Under the pieces are notes generated by a model. It searched no databases, was not told the origin of the DNA, and worked only from the letters and a program-made list of their open reading frames with translations. Source: Lachnospiraceae bacterium (GTDB taxonomy: Bacteria > Bacillota > Clostridia > Lachnospirales > Lachnospiraceae). Taken from it: a stretch of DNA of 64,000 bases. Positions 51,778-60,849 of the stretch are shown here, one piece after another. The position numbers and the translations under genes were made by a program. The DNA lies in NCBI GenBank assembly GCA_022845955.1, contig AP025576.1, forward strand, positions 6,386,001 to 6,450,000. The letters are read 5' to 3'. The stretch's first letter is position 1, and the number at the start of each line of letters is the position of its first letter.

Positions 51778-53043
51778 ATGAGCTGGATAAAAGCATATGT
51801 ACTTAAAATATACCATAATATGGGTCAATATCTGCGGTGGCTGTTTTTCAGCGCCCTGACCGGGACGGCCGTGGGCCTCTTTGCTTCTCTTTTTTCCTGG
51901 TGTCTGAACCAGGCGACCGCACTGCGCACCCGGAACCAATATATGTTCCTCACCCTCCCGTTGGGCGGTCTGCTGATTGTTTTCCTCTACAAGGCTTTTC
52001 ATTATGAGAATAACGGCGGGACGGATTCGGTCATCGAAAGCATCCACAGCAAAATCATCATTCCCTTCCGCATGGCGTTCCTCATCTTCTGTTCCACCAT
52101 TATCACCATCCTCTGCGGCGGTTCCGTCGGGCGGGAGGGCGCTGCTCTTCAGATCGGCGGAAGTATGGGCAAAAAGCTGGGGGATCTGTTCCATTTTAAT
52201 GAAACAGACAAGAAAATCATTCTGATGAGCGGCATGGCTGCCGCTTTTTCCGCGCTGTTCGGCACCCCTATGGCGGCCGCCTTTTTTGCCATGGAGGTCT
52301 CCAGTGTGGGCATTATGTATTACGCCGCACTGGTACCCAGCATCTGTGCCGCCCTGGTTGCCAATGATATCGCCAAATTCACGGGCGTGCAGACGGAAAA
52401 TTTCCACGTCATGAATGATCTGGAGCTTTCCCTTATCCCCGGCCTGAAGGTAGTGCTTCTGGCTGCCTGCTGCGCCATACTGAGCATTTTGTTCTGTATG
52501 ATGCTTCAGATGGGGGAACGGGTATTTAAAACATATTTTTCCAACCTCTATATCCGTATTGCTGCCGGAGGCTGCCTGCTCATCCTCCTGACCCTTCTCA
52601 CACAAAGCCAGGACTACCTGGGCACCGGCATGCCCGTCATTGAACACGCCCTGGCCGGCACCGCACTGCCGTGGGCCTTTTTCTTTAAAATGCTCTTTAC
52701 AGTCATTACCATATCCGCCGGCTACAAGGGCGGGGAAATCGTACCGTCCCTTTTCATCGGCGCCACCTTCGGCTGTACCGCAGGGGCGCTCCTGGGACTA
52801 CCCGCTTCCCTGGGAGCAGCCGTGGGCATGATCGCCGTTTTCTGCGGAGTCACCAACTGCCCGGTCACCTCCCTGCTCATCTCCTTTGAGCTGTTCGGCT
52901 TTGACGATGCGTATTATTTCCTCATCGCCGTAGCCACCAGTTATATGCTGTCCGGCTATTACAGCCTGTACCACAGCCAGACCATTGTCTATTCCAAATT
53001 TGAAAACAAATACGTGAACCAGCATACCAGCCACCGGTTTTAA
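51778..53043 (+). CDS. CLC family chloride channel / H+ antiporter
   Basis: AAAGGAG precedes the ATG. The 421-residue membrane protein has the CLC halves: GGSVGREGAALQIGGSMGKK with the gating glutamate in GREG, and SAGYKGGEIVPSLFIGATFG with TNCPVTSLLISFELFG. The motif before the first is NGGTDSVIESIHS where classical CLCs have GSGIP. This divergence is also seen in relatives that move fluoride, so the ion is uncertain. No CBS domain is present. No fluoride riboswitch is visible upstream. It is a single-gene unit. Confidence 0.85.
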   Translation: MSWIKAYVLKIYHNMGQYLRWLFFSALTGTAVGLFASLFSWCLNQATALRTRNQYMFLTLPLGGLLIVFLYKAFHYENNGGTDSVIESIHSKIIIPFRMAFLIFCSTIITILCGGSVGREGAALQIGGSMGKKLGDLFHFNETDKKIILMSGMAAAFSALFGTPMAAAFFAMEVSSVGIMYYAALVPSICAALVANDIAKFTGVQTENFHVMNDLELSLIPGLKVVLLAACCAILSILFCMMLQMGERVFKTYFSNLYIRIAAGGCLLILLTLLTQSQDYLGTGMPVIEHALAGTALPWAFFFKMLFTVITISAGYKGGEIVPSLFIGATFGCTAGALLGLPASLGAAVGMIAVFCGVTNCPVTSLLISFELFGFDDAYYFLIAVATSYMLSGYYSLYHSQTIVYSKFENKYVNQHTSHRF

Positions 53044-53143
53044 CCGCTTGGCTTCCTGATCCCCGCACATCTGCGGCCATGCGTGGTAACCTGAAACATG
53101 AAAAAACTTGCTTTCTTTCTCAATTACGCGTATTATATTTGTA

Positions 53144-53417
53144 ACTCAAACTTCGCAGGAGCAAAATGGCCTTCCGCCCGCTGGCAGAGCGGTGTCTCCG
53201 GGACGGAAAAGGAATGTTCACCAGCTCCTCTCGAATTACTTTAGTAATTTACCATGGAGATGAGACCGGTCAAGTGTGTCAGCCTCATCTGACACACTTG
53301 ACGCCTTCGGGCTCATCGGAATGTCCGGCCTGATGGACTGGCGAATATCCTTTTCCGTCCCGGAGACACCGCTCTGCCAGCGGGCGGAAGGCCATTTTGC
53401 TCCTGCGAAATTTGAGT
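53144..53417. mobile_element. 274-bp MITE-like long inverted-repeat element
   Basis: ACTCAAACTTCGCAGGAGCA begins a 70-bp left arm (53144-53213). The right arm (53348-53417) is its inverted copy with a single mismatch. The 134-bp centre carries a perfect hairpin CAAGTGTGTCAG / CTGACACACTTG (53271-53300) and further weak pairing, so the whole unit can fold as one long stem. It encodes no protein I accept. It fills most of the gap 53044-53482 upstream of pncB. A solo arm is at 32101. Confidence 0.75.
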
Positions 53418-53482
53418 TTGTAATTTCATGTAACTGTCCGGCTGTGCAAAGCCTGAATTATAAACAAAGCGGAGGAGAACCC

Positions 53483-54940
53483 ATGAAAACGCGGAATCTT
53501 ACCCTTATGACCGATCTCTACGAACTGACGATGATGCAGGGCTATTTTAAAAACATGGACCGTAATGAAACGGTTATATTTGACGCCTTTTACCGGAATA
53601 ATCCGATGGAATCGGGCTATGCCATCAGCGCAGGGCTGCAGCAGGTGATTGAATATGTGGAAAACCTGCATTTTGACGAGGACGAGCTGACTTATCTGAA
53701 AAGCCTTGGCATCTTTGAGGACGCCTTCCTGGAATACCTGAAAAGCTTCCGTTTTTCAGGCAGCATTTATGCCATCCCGGAAGGAAGCGTCATGTTCCCC
53801 AGAGAACCCATGATCAAGGTTATCGCTCCCATTATGGAGGCCCAGCTGATTGAAACTGCCATTCTGAATATCATCAACCACCAGAGCCTGATCGCTACCA
53901 AGACCTCCCGGGTATGCTACGCCGCCCGCGGTGACGGAATCATGGAGTTCGGGCTGCGCCGCGCCCAGGGTCCGGACGCCGGCATATACGGCGCGAGAGC
54001 CGCTATGATCGGCGGCTGTATCGGTACCAGTAATGTGCTGGCCGGACAGCTGTTTGACGTACCGGTAAAAGGGACCCATGCACACAGCTGGATCATGAGC
54101 TTCCCCGATGAATATACGGCCTTCAAGGTTTATGCGGATATGTACCCCGGCGCATGCATCCTGCTTGTGGATACCTATGATACGTTAAAATCAGGCGTAC
54201 CCAATGCCATCCGCGTCTTTACGGAAATGCGGGAGGCGGGTATCCCCCTCACCTTCTACGGTATCCGCCTGGACAGCGGAGACCTGGCATATCTTTCCAA
54301 GAAGGCCCGGAAAATGCTGGATGAGGCAGGTTTCCCGGATGCGGTCATTTCCGCTTCCAACGATCTGGACGAATATCTTATCGACAGCCTGAAGGTACAG
54401 GGCTGTAAGGTTACCTCCTGGGGTGTGGGCACCCATATGATCACCTCCAAAAACTGGCCTTCCTTCGGCGGTGTGTACAAGCTGGCCGCCATTATGGATG
54501 AGAGCGGAAATTTTGTACCAAAAATCAAGCTTTCCGAAAATTCGGAAAAGATCACCAATCCCGGCAACAAGGTGATTCACCGGATTTATGAAAAGGATTC
54601 CGGCAAAATAAAGGCCGATCTCATCGCCCTGTCCGACGAGGTATTCAGCGAGCACGATCCGCTGCTTCTCTTCGATCCGCTGGAGCCCTGGAAAAAGACA
54701 CTGCTGGAAGCCGGCACCTATACGATGCGCGAGCTTATGGTCCCCGTATTCCTGGATGGGAAATGTGTATACCGTTCTCCCAGTGTCATGGAAATCAGGG
54801 ACTACTGCCAGAAAGAGCTGAATACCCTTTGGGATGAGACAAGACGTCTCGTTAACCCTCATCAGGTATATGTAGATCTTTCTTCCAAGCTGTATAACAT
54901 CAAAATCCAGCTTCTGGATCAGATGGGCCAGGTACACTGA
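53483..54940 (+). CDS. pncB: Nicotinate phosphoribosyltransferase
   Basis: Start 53483 (MKTRNLTLMTDLYELT) has GGAGGA at normal spacing; the upstream frame runs through the palindromic element and is rejected. The 485-residue enzyme makes nicotinate mononucleotide from nicotinate and PRPP for NAD salvage. Motifs are LTLMTDLYELTMMQGYF, EFGLRRAQGPD, the phospho-histidine region VKGTHAHSWIMSF, FYGIRLDSGDLAYLSKKARK and SWGVGTHMITS. Length is normal for bacteria. A DegV gene follows 30 bases later on the same transcript. The leader contains or abuts the large inverted repeat, which could affect its expression. Confidence 0.96.
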   Translation: MKTRNLTLMTDLYELTMMQGYFKNMDRNETVIFDAFYRNNPMESGYAISAGLQQVIEYVENLHFDEDELTYLKSLGIFEDAFLEYLKSFRFSGSIYAIPEGSVMFPREPMIKVIAPIMEAQLIETAILNIINHQSLIATKTSRVCYAARGDGIMEFGLRRAQGPDAGIYGARAAMIGGCIGTSNVLAGQLFDVPVKGTHAHSWIMSFPDEYTAFKVYADMYPGACILLVDTYDTLKSGVPNAIRVFTEMREAGIPLTFYGIRLDSGDLAYLSKKARKMLDEAGFPDAVISASNDLDEYLIDSLKVQGCKVTSWGVGTHMITSKNWPSFGGVYKLAAIMDESGNFVPKIKLSENSEKITNPGNKVIHRIYEKDSGKIKADLIALSDEVFSEHDPLLLFDPLEPWKKTLLEAGTYTMRELMVPVFLDGKCVYRSPSVMEIRDYCQKELNTLWDETRRLVNPHQVYVDLSSKLYNIKIQLLDQMGQVH

Positions 54941-54969
54941 CCGGAGACCGGAACCGACAAGGAGAATTT

Positions 54970-55854
54970 ATGCTTAAAATAATTACCGATTCCGCTTCCG
55001 ACCTGTCGGAAGAGCTAATCAACCGCTATCAGCTTCACGTCATCCCCACTCCGGTGGTTATAGACGAGGTGGATTATCTGGATGGGAAAACCATTCATAC
55101 CAGGGAATTTTATGAAATACTTGACGATACGTCCAGGGATGTGAGAACCTATCACATAAACCCCGCCATGTTTGAAGAAGCCTTCACGCCCTACGCCAAA
55201 AACGGGGACAGTATCCTTTACCTCTGCTTTTCCACGGGGATCGCAGGAACCTTCAACGCTGCCAATATTGCCAGGAACAACGTGCTGGAAGAATACCCTT
55301 CTTTTGATCTGACCATCATCGATTCCCGCTGCGCCTCTGCAGGTTTCGGCCTTCTGGTGGTCAAGCTCCTCACAATGCTGGAACACGGGGCTTCCAAAGA
55401 AACGCTGATAGAAGCAGCCGAATTCTACCGCAGCCATATCCGCCACGTGTTTACGGTCAATACCCTTGCCTATCTCATTAAAGGCGGCAGGCTTTCCAAG
55501 TTTAAAGGAAACCTGGCCGAAGCGCTGGATATGAAACCGGTTCTCATCGTGGATGGGATCGGAAGCCTGCAGGTACTCAAAACCGTCCGCGGGCATAAAA
55601 AATCGCTGAAAAGCCTGGTTGAATATGCGGAAGAAAACGGAGCCGATCTGGAAAAACAGCTTATTTCCGTCTGCCACGGCGAAGACGAAGAAGCGCTGCA
55701 TTTTGTTGTGGATATGATAAAGGACAAGCTGCATCCTGCCGGTATCATGGTGTCCGTAGTAGGCTGTGCCATCGGCGCCCATACCGGCAGAGGTATTATA
55801 GGCGTATGCTTCCTGGATGCCCCGGAGGATCCCTATCAGGAATATCTTTCATAA
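54970..55854 (+). CDS. DegV family fatty-acid-binding protein
   Basis: AAGGAGA precedes the ATG. The 294-residue protein begins MLKIITDSASDLSEELINRY. YLCFSTGIAGTFNAANIARN and YLIKGGRLSKFKGNLAEALD are DegV family blocks, and the C-terminal segment contains VVGCAIGAHTGRG. DegV proteins bind a fatty acid between two lobes; characterised members (FakB) present fatty acids to the kinase FakA. No FakA gene lies in the window. It is probably cotranscribed with pncB and ends at the bidirectional terminator. Confidence 0.92.
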   Translation: MLKIITDSASDLSEELINRYQLHVIPTPVVIDEVDYLDGKTIHTREFYEILDDTSRDVRTYHINPAMFEEAFTPYAKNGDSILYLCFSTGIAGTFNAANIARNNVLEEYPSFDLTIIDSRCASAGFGLLVVKLLTMLEHGASKETLIEAAEFYRSHIRHVFTVNTLAYLIKGGRLSKFKGNLAEALDMKPVLIVDGIGSLQVLKTVRGHKKSLKSLVEYAEENGADLEKQLISVCHGEDEEALHFVVDMIKDKLHPAGIMVSVVGCAIGAHTGRGIIGVCFLDAPEDPYQEYLS

Positions 55855-55860
55855 ATATGC

Positions 55861-55902
55861 AACAAGAAAAGCCGCCTGCAGCCTGCAGACGGCTTTTCTT
55901 GT
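55861..55902. terminator. Bidirectional terminator
   Basis: AACAAGAAAAGCCGCCTGCA and TGCAGACGGCTTTTCTTGTT form a 20-bp stem with one mismatch. AAAA and TTTT runs are within the base. It ends the pncB-degV operon on plus and the module-4 operon on minus. Confidence 0.9.
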
Positions 55903-55942
55903 TACATATAAGTATGGCCTGTGAATCGTGCGTCCGTTGTTT

Positions 55943-56566
55943 CTATCCCTTTCCGTACAAAAACGGCCGCGCCGCATGCACACGAAAGAAGTCAATCAAC
56001 GGTCCCATAAAGAACGCCGTGACCACCGTCCCCACCCCCACTACCGAGCCCAGGGCAAATCCCACAATTACGCAGATTAAATCCGTAGTAATCCGCAGAT
56101 AGCGGAATTTGCCGAGTTTTCGTTCCGTGAGGATCAGGGATACAGCGTCATAGGTGGATACTCCCAGATCCGCCGTAAAGTACATAGCCGATGCAAAGCA
56201 CAGAATTACAAGCCCTGCTGCAAGCAATGCGATCCGAACCGGCATGGACGGGCTGTCACCGATGATACCCGCAACCACATCATCGGAGAACTGTACCACA
56301 TATCCTAACAGGAAAATATTTACAAACGTGGATATCCCGATATGATGTTTGTTCAGGAAAAAAATCAGCAGAAGCATCAACAGGTTGATTATCATGTACA
56401 GCGTGCCGAAATCCATAAACGTCAATTTGTTGCTGATCCCGTTTACAAACACCTGAAAAGGATCCGTGCCGAACCGGGCATTCCGGAACAACCCCACCGC
56501 CATCCCGCTGACTGTCACACCTATAAATGCCATCAATATTCTTTTTCTGATTCTGTTATCCTTCAT
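55943..56566 (-). CDS. YczE/YitT-type membrane protein
   Basis: Start 56566 (MKDNRIRKRILMAF) follows GGTGAGGGCGTT and gives 207 residues with about five hydrophobic helices. GMAVGLFRNARFGTDPFQVF and YFTADLGVSTYDAVSLILTE are a repeated motif (aromatic-x-x-x-LG-S/T-P/Y) typical of YczE family proteins. The internal repeat suggests a two-fold design. Function is unknown; some are annotated as putative transporters. It starts eight bases after the 556-residue gene ends, so it is last in the GH105-importer operon. This context suggests a role linked to the same polysaccharide. Confidence 0.8.
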   Translation of the reverse strand: MKDNRIRKRILMAFIGVTVSGMAVGLFRNARFGTDPFQVFVNGISNKLTFMDFGTLYMIINLLMLLLIFFLNKHHIGISTFVNIFLLGYVVQFSDDVVAGIIGDSPSMPVRIALLAAGLVILCFASAMYFTADLGVSTYDAVSLILTERKLGKFRYLRITTDLICVIVGFALGSVVGVGTVVTAFFMGPLIDFFRVHAARPFLYGKG

Positions 56567-56573
56567 AACGCCC

Positions 56574-58244
56574 TCACCGCTCTTCCAGCAGTTTTTCCTC
56601 CAGATCCCTGCGGTTGCGGATCCGGATAGTATGGTCGAAGTCCGTATAATCCGTAAAATACACCGTAGCGGCTCCCGGGGTTTTCGTCTCACTGTCCTCC
56701 TTGCCTTCCGTGAAACGATGCTCCCCGAAGCCCGGCCCGATCAGCAGGCTGTCCTTTTCATTGTACGCCTCCAGCTCCCGATCTTTTATGACCAGCACCT
56801 CGCTGCCGTTCACAGGAAGCATCACATGCTCGCTTGCCATGTATGCAATGCCGGAAAAGGCCAGTTCCACTCTCCAGGGCGCTCCCTGCACACCGTTTGT
56901 CACCACCCGTATGTCAATGCCGCATTCCGCAGGAGCCACATACACATCTATTTCCATATCAGGTCCCAGCTTTTTCCTGCGGCTGCTCTGATCCATCTTC
57001 CACCAGTCGCTTGTCTCCGGTTTTTCCTCAAAAGGAAGATAATACCACCCCCTCATGGTCTGATGGAGATGGGCTGTGCCGTCCGGCAGGATTTCCATCG
57101 TTTCCGCCTTAAACGCCCGGTGTTCGCAGAAGCTTCCCGCCACCTTCATCTCCAGTTTGCTTGTCCCGTTATGGAAATAAAGGAAATTGGATTTCTCCCG
57201 CATTACCGTATAGCTGTAATTTCCCTTCCTGGCCCGCAGGATACCGGAATCTTCATAAAACCGGGTAAAATCCGGCTGCTCATAGCGCCCCACATATTCG
57301 AAGCGGCGATATTCCGGATGCAGCATCAGATGAATCAGGCATTCCGGAGAGAAAATCCTTTTTTCTTCAATTATATCAAAAATAGTGTTGCACATCCCCA
57401 GGAATTCCGGAATTTCATATTTTATGCCCATAGCCAGATATTCTATATAATAACTCAGGGGATATACCAGCCGGTCTTTATCAAAACGGGTGGAATTGGC
57501 TGTGAAAATACTCCCGTCCGGTTCCCAGTAGGTGAGCATCATATACAGGTTTCGGATGGTATGCTGCTCGTATTGGGCATCTCCCCTTGCTTCGGAAAGC
57601 ATCAGCATGGCATCGTTATTTACACTATTATAATTTCCGGCAGATTTCTCTGCAAATTCTCCGTCGGCATTACAGTCAATCCCTTCTATCAGGTAACTAT
57701 CGGCGGAGTCCGCCAGCTTTTTATCCCCGAAAAGCACACCACATTTCGCCAGTGAGGAAGCAATGGCCCAACGATGGTTGGGGGTATGGAAACCTCCTTC
57801 CAGCAGGCCGTACGCACCGTCATGCACAATTTCCCCTATCCGTTTCAGGAAGCTTTCTTCCTGTCCTGTGCGTTCCTGCTTTTTCTGCAGATACTCATAC
57901 AGCGGGATAAAAAAGCCGATACAGAAAGCGGTATCCGGTGCGGATAAAAAATTACAGGTGACATAATCAAAAAGGCCGTTTTCATGCTGTACACTGCGGA
58001 TATATGCCAACCCCAGTTCCGCCCGCCAAGCCAGCAGCGGATTGCGGTAATAACGGCTGTCCGGATTACAGTACAACGTAATCATGGGTTCCACGCAGAT
58101 AATTGTATACTTTGCCTGAACCATCCGATTCGTGTCATAAAATCCTCCGTAACAGGGGCTTTTTTCATCCATTTCCTGCGCCCGCAGACGGCTGGCCACC
58201 CGTTCCTCGGTGTCCTTCAATATTTTTTTATAATGTTTTTCCAT
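56574..58244 (-). CDS. Uncharacterised protein, possible polysaccharide lyase-like toroid
   Basis: I do not recognise this 556-residue protein with certainty. The N-terminal 330 residues are rich in helices with aromatic and acidic residues: GFHTPNHRWAIASSLAKCGV, CNADGEFAEKSAGNYNSVNN and DAMLMLSEARGD. The C-terminal 200 residues look all-beta (YSYTVMREKSNFLYFHNGTS, MEIDVYVAPAECGIDIRVVT). This alpha-toroid plus beta-sandwich plan is that of heparinase II/III-like and related polysaccharide lyases. Histidine, asparagine and tyrosine in NHRW and GNYNSVNNDA could be catalytic. No signal peptide is seen. It follows the binding-protein gene by 16 bases in the GH105 operon, so a role on uronic-acid oligosaccharides is inferred. 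Confidence 0.55.
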   Translation of the reverse strand: MEKHYKKILKDTEERVASRLRAQEMDEKSPCYGGFYDTNRMVQAKYTIICVEPMITLYCNPDSRYYRNPLLAWRAELGLAYIRSVQHENGLFDYVTCNFLSAPDTAFCIGFFIPLYEYLQKKQERTGQEESFLKRIGEIVHDGAYGLLEGGFHTPNHRWAIASSLAKCGVLFGDKKLADSADSYLIEGIDCNADGEFAEKSAGNYNSVNNDAMLMLSEARGDAQYEQHTIRNLYMMLTYWEPDGSIFTANSTRFDKDRLVYPLSYYIEYLAMGIKYEIPEFLGMCNTIFDIIEEKRIFSPECLIHLMLHPEYRRFEYVGRYEQPDFTRFYEDSGILRARKGNYSYTVMREKSNFLYFHNGTSKLEMKVAGSFCEHRAFKAETMEILPDGTAHLHQTMRGWYYLPFEEKPETSDWWKMDQSSRRKKLGPDMEIDVYVAPAECGIDIRVVTNGVQGAPWRVELAFSGIAYMASEHVMLPVNGSEVLVIKDRELEAYNEKDSLLIGPGFGEHRFTEGKEDSETKTPGAATVYFTDYTDFDHTIRIRNRRDLEEKLLEER

Positions 58245-58260
58245 TGTTATACCCCGCCCA

Positions 58261-59901
58261 TCAGTTCAGGCTGTCAAAGTATTCCGCCCTTCCGTCCAAT
58301 ATCTTCTGAAGCCCTGCATTTACCAGTTCATTATAGCCGGACTCCCAGGTTGCGTCAAACTGATCTGCAGGAGCAACGATACATCTGTACACAAATTCAA
58401 TCATACGGGTCTTTACATCCGCACCATAGGTCTGTTCATCCTCTGTAATATAGGAGAATACCGGGAAACGGAACTTTCCTTCCTCCTTCACTTTCTGGAA
58501 ATTCTGATACCATTCAAGGCTTGCCCATTGGGTAGCCTGGTTGTCAAAGGAGGTCTGGGCCAGCACCTCGGGATCATTGGCCCACTCGAAATTCAGGTTC
58601 ATGAGACACAGATCATCACAGGTTCCGGGATAGCCTTTTTCATTCTTTTCCGCTTCGGTCGGTTCTACTGCCACACCCAGATCATCTATTTTGTGTTCCG
58701 GCGTATAACGGATATTAAGAGCCACCTCCGGATCGGCCATCCAGTTCAGATACTTCATACAGGCCGCCACCTTCTCCTCACTTGCGCTGGAAGGAATCAT
58801 TACAAACATGGCATAACGATATTCATAAGGCTCTCTGTAGCTTCCATCCGGCAGGTCAAAGCACTGGACGGGTACGAAGGTTTCATGTCCCACCGCATTA
58901 TTCAATATCTCAAAGCTTGCATGGGGGTGATAAGGATCATCCAGCACGAAGCCCACACTGCCGTTGGAAATAGCTGCCATAAATACATCTTCTGCCGTAT
59001 CGGTTGGGAAATCTTTGGTAATCAGGCCGTCATTATACCATTGGTTCAGCTGCTTCAGGCCTTCCTCGGCACCGGGAGCCACCGACATATACCATTCATT
59101 ATAAATGTAAGCTGTACGGTCATCCGGCAGATCCACATAGGAACCCAGGAAATTCAGATACATTTTCTCGGTATCGTTCCGTCCGCTCATAGCCCAGGGA
59201 ATCGTGGTATCGCCGCCCAGATTATTTTCCTTTGCTGCTGTCAGGTATTCGCCAAGCTCCTCTTTCGTAGCGGGCATTTCCATGCCAAGCTCGTCCAGCC
59301 AGTCTTGTCTGATGTATGCCATGTGGCGGGGTTCTTCCGTACCCCTCTGCTTCATCACAGCGTATTTCGCATCGCCCACCATACTGATATCCTGGGCTTC
59401 GCCGCAGAAATTCTGGATATTGGAGCCATACTGCTTATAAGCATCCGTCAGTTCATGGAGCGCACCGCTGCTGGCATAGCTGTAAAACAAGGTCTGGTCA
59501 TAGGTAAATACGATATCCGGTGCCGTTCCGCCGGACATCATGATATTAAGTTTGTCGTCAGACTCCGAACGGGGAACCGAAACATATTCCACATTGATAT
59601 TATACAGTTCCTTTACCTGCTCCTGAATCCACTTCGTCAGCGTATTATTCTCCGTTGTGGTTCCGGGGGCCGCATTTCCCCTGTCCCATGCCATCACACG
59701 GATCGTTACCTCTTCCCCTTTTTCTGCTGTCTCCGATCCGGCTGAAGCCGTGGCCTGTGCGGCGGTGCCGGCCGTCTGCGAGCTTCCTCCGTCTGTCGTG
59801 CCGGCTGCTGTGTCTTTTCCGCCGCATCCCGCCGCTGCCAAAGTCATGGCAGAAGCAAGGGCAATTGCCAGTGTCTTTTTCAAGATACCTTTTCTCTTCA
59901 T
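58261..59901 (-). CDS. Extracellular solute-binding lipoprotein (LplA/YtcQ type)
   Basis: GGAGGAACAGTT precedes the ATG. The 546-residue product has a lipoprotein signal with cysteine C26 in AAAGCGGKDT. A Thr/Ser/Ala linker precedes the large binding fold. VTIRVMAWDRGNAAPGTTTE, NIEVEY-like NINVEYVSVPRSESDDKLNI and GGTAPDIVFTYDQTLFYSYA are family features. The length of about 540 is typical of LplA/YtcQ proteins that serve LplB/LplC permeases and bind rhamnogalacturonan-type oligosaccharides in B. subtilis relatives. The permeases lie directly upstream. A weak hairpin TATCCGG/CCGGATA (59941-59960) separates them. Confidence 0.92.
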   Translation of the reverse strand: MKRKGILKKTLAIALASAMTLAAAGCGGKDTAAGTTDGGSSQTAGTAAQATASAGSETAEKGEEVTIRVMAWDRGNAAPGTTTENNTLTKWIQEQVKELYNINVEYVSVPRSESDDKLNIMMSGGTAPDIVFTYDQTLFYSYASSGALHELTDAYKQYGSNIQNFCGEAQDISMVGDAKYAVMKQRGTEEPRHMAYIRQDWLDELGMEMPATKEELGEYLTAAKENNLGGDTTIPWAMSGRNDTEKMYLNFLGSYVDLPDDRTAYIYNEWYMSVAPGAEEGLKQLNQWYNDGLITKDFPTDTAEDVFMAAISNGSVGFVLDDPYHPHASFEILNNAVGHETFVPVQCFDLPDGSYREPYEYRYAMFVMIPSSASEEKVAACMKYLNWMADPEVALNIRYTPEHKIDDLGVAVEPTEAEKNEKGYPGTCDDLCLMNLNFEWANDPEVLAQTSFDNQATQWASLEWYQNFQKVKEEGKFRFPVFSYITEDEQTYGADVKTRMIEFVYRCIVAPADQFDATWESGYNELVNAGLQKILDGRAEYFDSLN

Positions 59902-59979
59902 AACTGTTCCTCCATTTTTTTATTCATCTATAAATTACATTATCCGGGTTTTTCCGGATATGTTTTTACGTAGCTGCGC

Positions 59980-60849
59980 TCAACCTTTAACAGCGCCAAT
60001 CATTATCCCTTTTGTAAAGAATTTCTGTACAAACGGATATACTACCAGCATCGGAAGCATGGAAATCACAATACTTGCTGCTTTGATGTTCTCCGCTATC
60101 AGATTGGTGGTAAGCCCCTCCTCCACAGAGACATTCACCGCCTCCACAAACTGCTTCAGCACCATTTGTACGGTGTATAGCGATGAGGTGTTAATATAGT
60201 ACAATACATCACTGATACCGTTCCACCGGCCCACCGCGTAGAACAGTCCCAGGGTCGCCATGGTAGGATACACCAGCGGAAGCGCCACTCTGGTCAGCGT
60301 GGTAAACTGACCGCAGCCGTCTATCTTGGCCGCGTCGTAGATTGCGGAGTCTATCCCGCGGAATGCATTGCACATAATAATCATGTTGTAAGCGCTCAGC
60401 GCCCCGGGGATAATCAAAGCCCATACCGTATCAATCATATGGAAGCTTCTTACATTCAAATATTCGGGGATTATTCCGGGGTTCAGATACATGGTCAGCA
60501 CGAACAGGGTCATAATGATGCCGCCGCCTCTCAAGCCTTTCTTGGAAAGCGGATAGGCCGCCAATACGGTCATCAGCAGGTTCACTGCCGTGGAACCCAG
60601 CATCAGCAAGATGGAATAGCCGAAGGCACGCACGAAGCTTCCGCTCTGTAATGCCCGGGTATAGGCCTCCGTGTTGAAGCCCACCGGGAATATGAATACT
60701 CTGCCTGCTGTAATCGCATCCTTGGAACTGAAGGATACCGAGATTACGCGCAGGATAGGAACCATGGCTATTACCGTTACCAGAATAAAGAATGCCGTCC
60801 AAAAAAACTGGAATAATTTTTCGGTTCTGCTGTTTACTCCGCTGTTCAT
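59980..60849 (-). CDS. Carbohydrate ABC transporter permease (LplC/YtcP type)
   Basis: Start 60849 (MNSGVNSRTEKLFQFF) shares its A with the stop of the upstream permease (TAATG overlap), which favours it over 60888. The 289-residue protein has six helices beginning FFWTAFFILVTVIAMVPIL. The EAA-type loop is DAAKIDGCGQFTTLTRVALP, and the C-terminus KFFTKGIMIGAVKG is typical. Translational coupling to LplB-type permease and position before the binding-protein gene match the known LplABC plan. Confidence 0.93.
   Translation of the reverse strand: MNSGVNSRTEKLFQFFWTAFFILVTVIAMVPILRVISVSFSSKDAITAGRVFIFPVGFNTEAYTRALQSGSFVRAFGYSILLMLGSTAVNLLMTVLAAYPLSKKGLRGGGIIMTLFVLTMYLNPGIIPEYLNVRSFHMIDTVWALIIPGALSAYNMIIMCNAFRGIDSAIYDAAKIDGCGQFTTLTRVALPLVYPTMATLGLFYAVGRWNGISDVLYYINTSSLYTVQMVLKQFVEAVNVSVEEGLTTNLIAENIKAASIVISMLPMLVVYPFVQKFFTKGIMIGAVKG

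Noticed and set aside
53276..53482. N-terminal extension of pncB
   Set aside because: The extra 69 codons run through the right arm of the inverted-repeat element and match nothing in the family. ATG 53483 has GGAGGA and begins at the usual family start.
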